Assembly (NCBI GenBank): GCA_900755005.1
Contig: CAAEEX010000015.1
Location: forward strand, 1 to 14,293
From: an uncultured Collinsella sp.
Lineage (GTDB): Bacteria > Actinomycetota > Coriobacteriia > Coriobacteriales > Coriobacteriaceae
Length of the DNA: 14,293 nt
Reading direction: 5' to 3'
The first letter of the stretch is position 1, and every line of letters begins with the position of its first letter. The translations under genes were made by a program, and so were the position numbers. The notes beneath the pieces are model-generated. The model was not told where the DNA came from. It did no database searches and saw only the letters and a program-made list of their open reading frames with translations. Below are positions 6,340-12,812 of this stretch, in pieces.

Positions 6340-7752
6340 ATGGACGCAACCGCAATTATCCTCGCTGCCGGCGAGGGCACCCGCATGAAGTCGAACCACT
6401 GCAAGGTTTCGCACAAGATCCTGGGCAAGCCCATGGTCCAGTGGATCGTCGACGCCACCATCAAGGCCGGCTGCAGCCGCGTCGTGGTCGTCATCGGCAG
6501 CCACGCCGACGAGATGCGCACCCTGATCGACGGCGCCTACGCCAACAGCGCCACCAAGGTCGAGTGCGTCGAGCAGACCGAGCGCCTGGGCACCGGCCAC
6601 GCCGTGAAGGTCGCGCTCGAGGCCTGCGGCATCACGCAAGGCCCGGTCGTCGTACTCAACGGCGACTTGCCGCTCATCACCGCCGACACCGTCGCCAAGT
6701 TCGCACAGACCGTCGCCACCGGCGAGCTTGCCTGCACCGTCATGACCATGACCCCGCCCGATCCTTTCGGCTACGGCCGCATCAAGCTGGGCGCCGATGG
6801 TCAGATCGAGCGCATCATCGAGCAGAAGGACTGCACGCCCGAGCAGGCCGCCACGCTGCTGGAGTGCAACGCCGGCTGCTACGCCTTTGACGGCGCGCAG
6901 CTCGCCGCCCACATTAACGAGATCGGCAACGACAACGCGCAATCCGAGTACTACCTGCCCGACATGCTCGAGATTCTCAAAAGCCACGGCCAGGCTGTCT
7001 CCATCTTCCACTGCGATGACTACCGCGATGGCCTGGGCGTCAACAGCCGTATCCAGCTCGCGCAGCTCACCGCTATCGCGCGCGACCGCATCAACGAGCA
7101 CTGGATGGCCGAGGGCGTTACCTTCATCGACCCCACGCAGGCTTGGATCGGCCCCGACGCCGTCATCGGCCGCGACACCGTCGTGTGGCCGCAGACGCAC
7201 CTGATCGGCCACGTCACCGTGGGCGAGGAGTGCCAGCTCGGCCCCAACAGCCGCCTCACCGACACCACCGTCGGCAGCGGCTGCACCATCGATGAGACCA
7301 TCGCCATCGAGGCCGTCATCGAGAACGGCGTCGACTGCGGCCCGCGCGCCTACCTGCGCCCGGGCACCCACATGCTCGACGGCTCCAAGGCCGGCACGCA
7401 CGTGGAGATCAAAAAGTCCACGATCGGCGAGGGCTCCAAGGTGCCGCATCTGTCCTACATCGGCGACACCACCATGGGCTCCGGCGTCAACGTGGGCGCA
7501 GGCTCCATCACCTGCAACTACGACGGCGTGCATAAGCACAAGACCGTCATCGGCAAGGACGCCTTCATTGGCTCCGACACCATGATGGTCGCGCCCGCCC
7601 AGATCGGCGACGGCGCACTCGTGGCCGCCGGCTCCGTCATCACCGAGCCGGTCCCGGCCGACGCGCTCGGTCTGGGCCGCGCCCGTCAGGTAAATATTGA
7701 GGGCTGGGCCGCCGATTATCGCCGCCGTCTGCACGAGGACGACGAGGTATAA
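6340..7752 (+). CDS. glmU: Bifunctional UDP-GlcNAc pyrophosphorylase / glucosamine-1-phosphate acetyltransferase
   Basis: Makes UDP-N-acetylglucosamine for peptidoglycan in two steps: acetylation of glucosamine-1-phosphate, then uridylyl transfer. The 470-residue protein is full length. The N-terminal nucleotidyltransferase shows LAAGEGTRM (8-16) with Lys22 and GKPM following, and LNGDLPL with the metal-binding Asp. The C-terminal half is a left-handed beta-helix of hexapeptide repeats with GPRAYLRPG (334-342), catalytic His370 in HLSYIGD, and NVGAGSITCNYDG (384-396). The start ATG has AGGAG five bases upstream; the longer open frame before it overlaps the divergent ECF promoter region. It ends at a strong terminator, so it is probably transcribed separately from prs. 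Confidence 0.97.
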   Translation: MDATAIILAAGEGTRMKSNHCKVSHKILGKPMVQWIVDATIKAGCSRVVVVIGSHADEMRTLIDGAYANSATKVECVEQTERLGTGHAVKVALEACGITQGPVVVLNGDLPLITADTVAKFAQTVATGELACTVMTMTPPDPFGYGRIKLGADGQIERIIEQKDCTPEQAATLLECNAGCYAFDGAQLAAHINEIGNDNAQSEYYLPDMLEILKSHGQAVSIFHCDDYRDGLGVNSRIQLAQLTAIARDRINEHWMAEGVTFIDPTQAWIGPDAVIGRDTVVWPQTHLIGHVTVGEECQLGPNSRLTDTTVGSGCTIDETIAIEAVIENGVDCGPRAYLRPGTHMLDGSKAGTHVEIKKSTIGEGSKVPHLSYIGDTTMGSGVNVGAGSITCNYDGVHKHKTVIGKDAFIGSDTMMVAPAQIGDGALVAAGSVITEPVPADALGLGRARQVNIEGWAADYRRRLHEDDEV

Positions 7753-7767
7753 CGTTTTACCAAGCAC

Positions 7768-7802
7768 AAAAGGAGCTGTTCCCATGGGGACGGCTCCTTT
7801 TT
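7768..7802 (+). terminator. Rho-independent terminator after glmU
   Basis: AAAAGGAGCTGTTCCC pairs along its whole length (two G-U pairs) with GGGGACGGCTCCTTTT around a two-base turn, followed by more T. It begins 15 bases after the glmU stop codon. Confidence 0.9.
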
Positions 7803-7893
7803 CTATGCTGACCTGCGCGACCGGATGAGTGGTCGGTTCGTGTCCGTTGACGGTAAAGACGTTATCAAGACCCGATTAACCCCGCCGCGCGGT

Positions 7894-7899
7894 TACAAT
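7894..7899 (+). promoter_or_regulatory. Candidate -10 box for prs
   Basis: TACAAT lies 46 bases before the prs start codon and just after the glmU terminator. No good -35 box lies at the usual distance. A TTGACG further upstream is too far away to pair with it. Position after a strong terminator argues that some promoter must be here. Confidence 0.3.
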
Positions 7900-7945
7900 G
7901 CAAAAAGGCATCTATATGGCATTCGATGTATAAAGGAGAAGGGTA

Positions 7946-8932
7946 ATGCCGATTAATGATCCCGAGAAGTCGGAGAATATGCGCAAGTCCATCCGCGTGT
8001 ATTCCGGTTCCTCCAACCGTCCCCTCGCTCAGAAGATCGCTGAGTACCTTGGGGTCGAGCTTTCGGGCCTTACGCTAAAGCAGTTCGCCAATGGTGAGAT
8101 TTACGCCCGCTACGACGAGACCGTCCGCGGCGCCGACGTCTTCCTGATTCAGTCCGTGGCCGGCGGCAACGTCAACGACATGCTCATGGAGCTGCTCATC
8201 GCCACCGACGCTGCCAAGCGCGCATCCGCCCGCTCCATCACCGCCGTCATCACCCACTACGGCTATGCCCGCCAGGACCGCAAGGCCGGCCCGCGCGAGC
8301 CCATCACCGCCCGCCTCGTCGCCAACCTGCTCGAGCGCGCCGGCGTCAACCGCATCATCACCCTCGACCTGCACCAGGGCCAGATCCAGGGCTTCTTCGA
8401 TATCCCGGTTAATCACCTGTCCGCACTGCCGCTGTTTGGCCAGTACTACAACGACATGCACTTCGACACCGACAACCTGGTTGTCGTCTCCCCCGACGTG
8501 GGTCGTGCCAAGGCCGCCAAGAAGCTGTCCGACATGCTCGGCTGCGACCTGGCCATCGCCCACAAGGGTCGTCCGCGCCACAACGCCGCCGAGGTCATGG
8601 GCATCATCGGTGACATCAAGGGCAAGACCTGCATCATCAACGACGACATGATTGACACCGCTGGCACCCTGTGCGCCAACGTCAAGGAGCTCAAGGCCAT
8701 GGGCGCCGGCGACATCTACGTGTGCGCCACCCACGGCATCTTCTCGGGCCCGGCTATCGAGCGCCTGAACGATGCCCCCATCGTCGAGTGCGTCGTCACC
8801 GATGCCATCCCCGTCGAGGTCGGCGGCAAGATCAAGACCATCTCGGTCGCCGAGGAGTTCGCTCAGGCCATCTCCGCCGTTTACCACGAGGAGCCCGTCT
8901 CCACGCTCGTCGGTGGCGACTTCGCGCTGTAG
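7946..8932 (+). CDS. prs: Ribose-phosphate pyrophosphokinase (PRPP synthetase)
   Basis: Transfers diphosphate from ATP to ribose-5-phosphate, giving PRPP for purine, pyrimidine, histidine, tryptophan and NAD synthesis. The 328-residue protein has the class I motifs: ATP loop YGYARQDRK (105-113), LDLHQGQIQGFFDIPV (140-155), SPDVGRAKAAKKL (182-194) and the PRPP-binding INDDMIDTAGTL (231-242). The chosen ATG has AGGAG seven bases upstream; this gives an N-terminal extension of about 11 residues relative to most family members. An in-frame ATG at 7979 would give the usual start but has a poorer ribosome binding site. It sits between the glmU terminator and a large hairpin. Confidence 0.97.
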   Translation: MPINDPEKSENMRKSIRVYSGSSNRPLAQKIAEYLGVELSGLTLKQFANGEIYARYDETVRGADVFLIQSVAGGNVNDMLMELLIATDAAKRASARSITAVITHYGYARQDRKAGPREPITARLVANLLERAGVNRIITLDLHQGQIQGFFDIPVNHLSALPLFGQYYNDMHFDTDNLVVVSPDVGRAKAAKKLSDMLGCDLAIAHKGRPRHNAAEVMGIIGDIKGKTCIINDDMIDTAGTLCANVKELKAMGAGDIYVCATHGIFSGPAIERLNDAPIVECVVTDAIPVEVGGKIKTISVAEEFAQAISAVYHEEPVSTLVGGDFAL

Positions 8933-8955
8933 TCGCTCGACCCTCGCATCCCTCC

Positions 8956-9060
8956 GGAAGCCCCGGACACGCCTGCGGGGTTATCACGCGAACGTCCTCG
9001 CCGCTTTGCGGCTGCGGGATGTTCGCTTTGATAACCCCTCCCGGCGTGTCCGGGGCTTCC
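8956..9060. repeat. 105-nt near-complete hairpin between prs and pth
   Basis: Arms pair in four blocks: 18 perfect base pairs (8956-8973 with 9043-9060), ten (8977-8986 with 9029-9038), ten with one G-U (8988-8997 with 9017-9026) and five (9000-9004 with 9008-9012) closing a TTT loop. It begins 24 bases after the prs stop codon. There is no U-tract after either arm, so it is not a classical terminator, though it would probably stall or protect transcripts. It may be a REP-type or MITE-type element. Confidence 0.8.
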
Positions 9061-9174
9061 TGCTGTCTCGGGGCAGCTGTTTTCTGAAATGACTTTGCTG
9101 CAACCTTTCCTCGCCTTCGGCGGGCGTGGTAGCCTTTGTCGTTGATTAAACTTTTGTGTAACGGAAGGATAAAT

Positions 9175-9804
9175 ATGGCAGCTGCACAGCCGCTTAAGAT
9201 TCGCATGGTTGCCGGACTTGGCAACCCTGGCGATGAGTATGCCGAGACCCGCCACAACGCTGGCTTCAAAGCAATCGACGAGCTGGCCCGTCAGGCCGGC
9301 GTCACGTACTGGAAAAACCAGGCCGGCGCCGAGGTCGCGCTCATCAACATCAACGATCCTGAGGAAGAGGGCGGCAAACGCCAGATCATGCTGGTCAAGC
9401 CGCAGTCGTACATGAATACCTCTGGCGGTCCCATCTCCAAGCTCTGCCGCGAGTACAAGATCAAGGCCGAGGAGCTGCTCGTAATCCACGACGAGCTCGA
9501 TATTCCCGCCGGCGACGTGCGTGTTAAGGTGGGCGGCGGCCATGCCGGCCACAACGGCCTGCGCTCCATCATCGACAAGATGGGCAGCCGCGACTTCAGC
9601 CGCATCCGCACCGGCATCGGCAACCCTCCCGGCAAGATGGCCGTCGCCGACTACGTGCTTAAGCAGCTGCGCGCCCGCGAGGCCGAGGATTTCCAGGACA
9701 CCTGCGCCCGCGCGGCCGACGCCGCCGGTCTGGCGATTGTGCACGGCGTAGTCTATGCCCGCGACCATGTCAACGGCGCCGCCTCCGCCAACGGCAAGCA
9801 CTAA
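9175..9804 (+). CDS. pth: Peptidyl-tRNA hydrolase
   Basis: Releases tRNA from peptidyl-tRNAs dropped by stalled ribosomes. The 209-residue protein matches bacterial Pth throughout: AGLGNPGDEYAETRHNAGF (13-31) with catalytic His27, KPQSYMNTSG (75-84), the HDELD acid at 105-109, GGGHAGHNGLRSI (120-132) and RTGIGNPPG (145-153). The start is the ATG at 9175, preceded by GGAAGGA at five bases; the reading frame is open a little further upstream but without a ribosome binding site. A TAGCCT at 9130-9135 could be a weak -10 box. The gene is followed by a strong terminator, making a single-gene unit likely. Confidence 0.96.
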   Translation: MAAAQPLKIRMVAGLGNPGDEYAETRHNAGFKAIDELARQAGVTYWKNQAGAEVALININDPEEEGGKRQIMLVKPQSYMNTSGGPISKLCREYKIKAEELLVIHDELDIPAGDVRVKVGGGHAGHNGLRSIIDKMGSRDFSRIRTGIGNPPGKMAVADYVLKQLRAREAEDFQDTCARAADAAGLAIVHGVVYARDHVNGAASANGKH

Positions 9805-9810
9805 AACCTA

Positions 9811-10000
9811 CCATTTAGGGACAGATTTATTTTGTCAGGTTTTACCTGCGGAAACGCCCCAGTTGCGGCATCGCAATAAACCGCGCGCCACCATACGCAC
9901 ATAGCACCCCAAAGGGGGCCGGCCTCATCACAACCCGAGGCCGGCCCCCTTTGCCGTTTTACCCGATAAGACTGACCAAAATAAACCTGCCCCTATTTGG
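9811..10000. repeat. Head-to-head pair of GGGACAG...TTTATTTTG repeats around a terminator
   Basis: The left copy (9811-9839) reads CCATTTAGGGACAGATTTAT then TTTGTCAGG. The right copy (9972-10000), read on the minus strand, has CCAAATAGGGGCAGGTTTAT then TTTGGTCAGT. They are imperfect inverted copies flanking the terminator at 9911-9952. The core belongs to the same family as the repeats at 2373, 2623 and 12513. Confidence 0.65.
9911..9952. terminator. Terminator hairpin after pth
   Basis: AAAGGGGGCCGGCCTC pairs perfectly over 16 bases with GAGGCCGGCCCCCTTT around a ten-base loop. TTT lies at the end of the stem and TTTT five bases beyond. It separates pth from the nfn operon. Confidence 0.85.
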
Positions 10001-10067
10001 TAAGCCGCAGTGGATAAACCCTGCTCCCAACCGCCGAAGACACACGTAAGTGACATGTCCATGAGGG

Positions 10068-10073
10068 TATAAT
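10068..10073 (+). promoter_or_regulatory. -10 box of the nfnAB operon
   Basis: A perfect TATAAT 105 bases before the nfnA start codon. The -35 region at 16-18 bases distance (around GTAAGT) is weak, which suggests help from an activator or an alternative sigma factor contact. The predicted start is near 10080, so the transcript would begin with the hairpin listed next. Confidence 0.55.
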
Positions 10074-10078
10074 TTGCA

Positions 10079-10118
10079 CCGTATGTCTGCACAACGCCTG
10101 TGCGCGTACGGTTTTATT
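10079..10118 (+). promoter_or_regulatory. Attenuator-like hairpin in the nfnAB leader
   Basis: CCGTA (10079-10083) and GCACA (10089-10093) pair with TGTGC (10099-10103) and TACGG (10107-10111), followed at once by TTTTATT. It lies at the predicted 5' end of the transcript. A second small hairpin, CCGTG-GAGG-CACGG, follows near 10137-10150. Together they could control transcription through the leader, or simply stabilise the 5' end. Confidence 0.4.
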
Positions 10119-10178
10119 CGGGCTACCGTCCATTTCCGTGGAGGCACGGTTCGGCGGCCCTAACAAGAGAGGGGTTCT

Positions 10179-11018
10179 ATGTATAAGATCCTGGAGAAGA
10201 CGCAGTTCTCGGAGAAGGTGTTCAAGTTCCGCATCGAGGCGCCCGCAATCGCCAAGCATGCGCACGCTGGACAGTTCCTCATGGTTCGCGCCAACGAGAC
10301 GGGCGAGCGCGTCCCGTTTACCCTGGCCGGCTGGAACGGTGACGAGGGCTGGGTCGAGTTCATCTTCATGGTGATCGGCAAGACCACCGAGATGCTTTCC
10401 ACCTACGAGGCCGGCGAGTCGCTGCGCGACGTCGTGGGCCCGCTGGGCGTTCCCACCGAGATGGCCGAGGGCCCCTGTGCCGTCATTGGCGGCGGCGTCG
10501 GCCTGGCAATTGCCTTCCCGGTCGCCAAGCACCTGGTCGAGACCGGTCATGAGGTCCACGCCATCATGGGCGCCCGCACCAAAGACCTCCTGCTCATGGA
10601 AGACCAGTTCCGCGAGCTCCTCGACGAGGACCACATCCACATCACCACTGACGACGGCTCCTACGGCGAGCAGGGCGTTGTCACCGCTCCGCTGGAGCGC
10701 CTGCTGCAGGACAAGGCCGTGAGCCAGGTCTTCTGCGTCGGTCCCGTTCCGATGATGAAGTTCTCGACCCTCACCGCTCAGAAGTACGACACCCCCATCA
10801 CCGCGTCGCTCAACCCCATCATGGTTGACGGCACCGGTATGTGCGGCTGCTGCCGCGTCGAGGTGGGTGGCGTGACCAAGTTCGCTTGCGTCGACGGCCC
10901 CGACTTCGATGCTACCCTGGTCGACTGGGATGACCTTCGTGCCCGCCAGGCCGCTTACCGTTCCGAAGAGAGCGAGTCCCTCAAGGCCTATGAGGAAAAG
11001 AGCTGCGCATGCCACTAG
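10179..11018 (+). CDS. nfnA: Ferredoxin:NADP oxidoreductase subunit A (NfnA type, FAD and [2Fe-2S])
   Basis: Small subunit of the cytoplasmic NADH-dependent reduced ferredoxin:NADP+ oxidoreductase, which couples NADH and ferredoxin oxidation to NADPH formation by electron bifurcation. The 279-residue protein has a ferredoxin-reductase fold: FAD site RVPFTL (44-49), NAD site VIGGGVGLA (102-110), and a C-terminal [2Fe-2S] site with Cys222, Cys225 and Cys237 and a nearby Asp217. One Asp plus three Cys ligands agrees with what is known for Thermotoga NfnA. It is related to the electron-transfer subunit of dihydroorotate dehydrogenase B, but the following gene fixes the assignment. The ATG has a GAGAGGGG ribosome binding site. 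Its end overlaps nfnB by ten bases. Confidence 0.9.
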   Translation: MYKILEKTQFSEKVFKFRIEAPAIAKHAHAGQFLMVRANETGERVPFTLAGWNGDEGWVEFIFMVIGKTTEMLSTYEAGESLRDVVGPLGVPTEMAEGPCAVIGGGVGLAIAFPVAKHLVETGHEVHAIMGARTKDLLLMEDQFRELLDEDHIHITTDDGSYGEQGVVTAPLERLLQDKAVSQVFCVGPVPMMKFSTLTAQKYDTPITASLNPIMVDGTGMCGCCRVEVGGVTKFACVDGPDFDATLVDWDDLRARQAAYRSEESESLKAYEEKSCACH

Positions 11019-12418
11019 TTAACGGTCGTTTCGTTGCCGATATGAAGTCGCCCCGCACCCCCGATAACGAGGAGCCGGCTGCCGAGCGCGCCTGCGACTT
11101 CCGCCCCGTCGACAAGGGCTTCACCGAGGAGATGGCGCTGGCCGAGGCCGAGCGCTGCCTCAACTGCAAGAAGCCGTTCTGTGTCGAGGGTTGCCCCGTC
11201 AACATCAACATCCCCCGCTTTATCGAGCAGATCCGCGCGAAGGACTTCGGCGGCGCCCTCGATACCATCCGCGAGGACTCCATGCTTCCCGCTATCTGCG
11301 GCCGCGTCTGCCCGCAGGAGAACCAGTGCGAGGGCAAGTGCATCCGTGGTAAGAAGTCCGAGCCCGTGGCCATCGGCCAGCTCGAGCGCTTCCTGGGTGA
11401 CCGCCCCGAGCTCGCCTCTACGCCCAAGATGGCTCCCAAGAACGGCAAGAAGGTCGCCGTCGTCGGCTCCGGCCCGTCCGGCATCACCTGCGCCGGCGAG
11501 CTCGCCCGTAACGGTTTTGACGTCACCGTCTTTGAGGCCTTCTTTACCGGCGGCGGCGTGCTGGTCTACGGCATCCCCGAGTTCCGTCTGCCCAAGGCGG
11601 TCGTCAAGCGCGAGATTGACGGCCTGGAGGACATGGGCGTCAAGTTTGAGTACAACTCCGTCGTGGGCAACATGGCCACGGCCGAGGAGCTGTTCGAGCA
11701 GGGCTTCGACGCCATCTATGTGGCGACCGGCGCTGGCCTGCCCAAGTTCCTCAACGTCCCCGGCGAGAACCTGCCCAACGTCTTCTTCGCGAACGAGTAC
11801 CTCACCCGCGTGAACCTGATGAAGGCCAACAAGTTCCCCGAGTACGACACCCCCACCAAGCACGGCAAGAACGTCGTTGTCTTTGGTGGCGGCAACGTGG
11901 CTATGGACGCCGTCCGTACCGCCAAGCGCCTGGGCGCCGAGCACGCCATCATCGCCTACCGTCGTACCGAGGACGAGATGCCCTGCCGTCGTGCCGAGCT
12001 GCACCATGCCAAGGCCGAGGGCGTCGAGGTTCTGCCGCTCGTCTCCCCGCTCGAGTTTGTCGCTGGCGAGGACGGCTCCGTGTGCGCCGTCAAGGTCCAG
12101 AAGATGGAGCTCGGCGAGCCCGACGAGTCCGGCCGCCGTCGTCCGGTGCCCATCGAGGGCGCCATCGAGGAGATCCCCTGCGACGTCGCGATCTCGGCTA
12201 TCGGCACCAACGCCAACCCCTTCGCTGCCAAGATCGGCGGCAAGATGGAGCTCAACAAGTGGGGCTACATCGTCGCTGACGAGGAGACCGGCCAGACCAC
12301 CGATCCCCGCATCTGGGCCGGCGGCGACATCGTCACCGGTGCCGCTACGGTCATTCTGGCGATGGGCGCCGGCAAGAAGGCCGCCGCTTCGATCACCAAG
12401 AGCCTGCTGGGCGAATAA
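11009..12418 (+). CDS. nfnB: Ferredoxin:NADP oxidoreductase subunit B (NfnB type; often annotated as glutamate synthase small subunit)
   Basis: Large subunit of NfnAB carrying the bifurcating FAD, two [4Fe-4S] clusters and the NADPH site. The 469 residues show cysteines 50, 53, 58 and 62 (CLNCKKPFCVEGCP) and 97, 101, 107 and 111 (CGRVCPQENQCEGKC), the FAD fingerprint VVGSGPSGITCAGELA, the NADP fingerprint VVFGGGNVAMDAVRTAKRLG followed by YRRTEDEMPCR, and a C-terminal WAGGDIVTGAATVILAMGAG. Such proteins are commonly named GltA or GltD, but no glutamate synthase large subunit is adjacent and the gene overlaps nfnA, so NfnB is the better call. The start ATG at 11009 lies within the last codons of nfnA, implying coupled translation and equal subunit output. 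A terminator follows 29 bases after the stop. Confidence 0.93.
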   Translation: MPLVNGRFVADMKSPRTPDNEEPAAERACDFRPVDKGFTEEMALAEAERCLNCKKPFCVEGCPVNINIPRFIEQIRAKDFGGALDTIREDSMLPAICGRVCPQENQCEGKCIRGKKSEPVAIGQLERFLGDRPELASTPKMAPKNGKKVAVVGSGPSGITCAGELARNGFDVTVFEAFFTGGGVLVYGIPEFRLPKAVVKREIDGLEDMGVKFEYNSVVGNMATAEELFEQGFDAIYVATGAGLPKFLNVPGENLPNVFFANEYLTRVNLMKANKFPEYDTPTKHGKNVVVFGGGNVAMDAVRTAKRLGAEHAIIAYRRTEDEMPCRRAELHHAKAEGVEVLPLVSPLEFVAGEDGSVCAVKVQKMELGEPDESGRRRPVPIEGAIEEIPCDVAISAIGTNANPFAAKIGGKMELNKWGYIVADEETGQTTDPRIWAGGDIVTGAATVILAMGAGKKAAASITKSLLGE

Positions 12419-12446
12419 TCACCTACAGCACTAGCTACCAAACGGC

Positions 12447-12485
12447 AAAGTCCCCGTCGAGCACACGCCCGGCGGGGACTTTTTT
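12447..12485 (+). terminator. Rho-independent terminator after nfnB
   Basis: AAAGTCCCCG (12447-12456) pairs with CGGGGACTTT (12473-12482) around a 16-base loop, followed by TTT. Confidence 0.88.
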
Positions 12486-12504
12486 CTATGCCGGCCGCCC
12501 AACC

Positions 12505-12533
12505 ACCACAAAGGGGACAGGCACCTTTGTGGT
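12505..12533 (+). repeat. Hairpin carrying a GGGGACAG repeat core
   Basis: ACCACAAAGG (12505-12514) pairs perfectly with CCTTTGTGGT (12524-12533) around a nine-base loop. The GGGGACAGG core at 12513-12521 overlaps the loop. It resembles the other GGGGACAG copies that follow the xth and pth genes, and lies 20 bases past the nfnB terminator. Confidence 0.6.
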
Positions 12534-12559
12534 AGTTTGGGGCCTGGTCGATCGTTTTG

Positions 12560-12775
12560 TCTCGATCTGTAACAGTTAGGACCTGTTGAGCCTCGTAGTT
12601 GTTACAGATCAAGATATTGTGCGAACATCCGCCTGTTCATCTCAATCTGTAACAGTTAGAGACCAAATTCCCCGCTACGTGTTACAGATCAAGACGTTAG
12701 GTTAGCGGCCATTCGGTTCATCTAAATCTGTAACATCTAGGGCCGTTTTGGGCAGCCAGGTGTTACAGATTGAGA
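12560..12775. repeat. Array of six 15-nt repeats in alternating orientation
   Basis: Consensus TCTYRATCTGTAACA. Forward copies at 12560, 12640 and 12721; reverse copies at 12600, 12680 and 12761. Spacers are 25, 25, 25, 26 and 25 bases and differ in sequence. Neighbouring copies form three equal hairpins with 15-bp arms (13-14 matches) and 25-base loops. The last ten positions of the repeat, ATCTGTAACA, are identical in all six. It lies between the converging nfnB and surface-protein genes; no protein is encoded. Confidence 0.85.
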
Positions 12776-12812
12776 TCTTGATAAAGCCGAGGACGGGCGC
12801 TGCCACCAAAAC

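Noticed and set aside
6265..7785. A 506-codon open frame antisense to glmU
   Set aside because: It mirrors the GC-rich codon pattern of glmU, is Ala/Asp/Gly/Val-rich without any family motif, and overlaps a complete, recognised gene.
11009..12418. Small subunit of glutamate synthase
   Set aside because: The family resemblance is real, but no large subunit is adjacent, a terminator follows, and the gene overlaps an NfnA-type gene.
12560..12775. CRISPR array
   Set aside because: Repeats are only 15 bases and alternate in orientation; there is no leader and no cas gene nearby.
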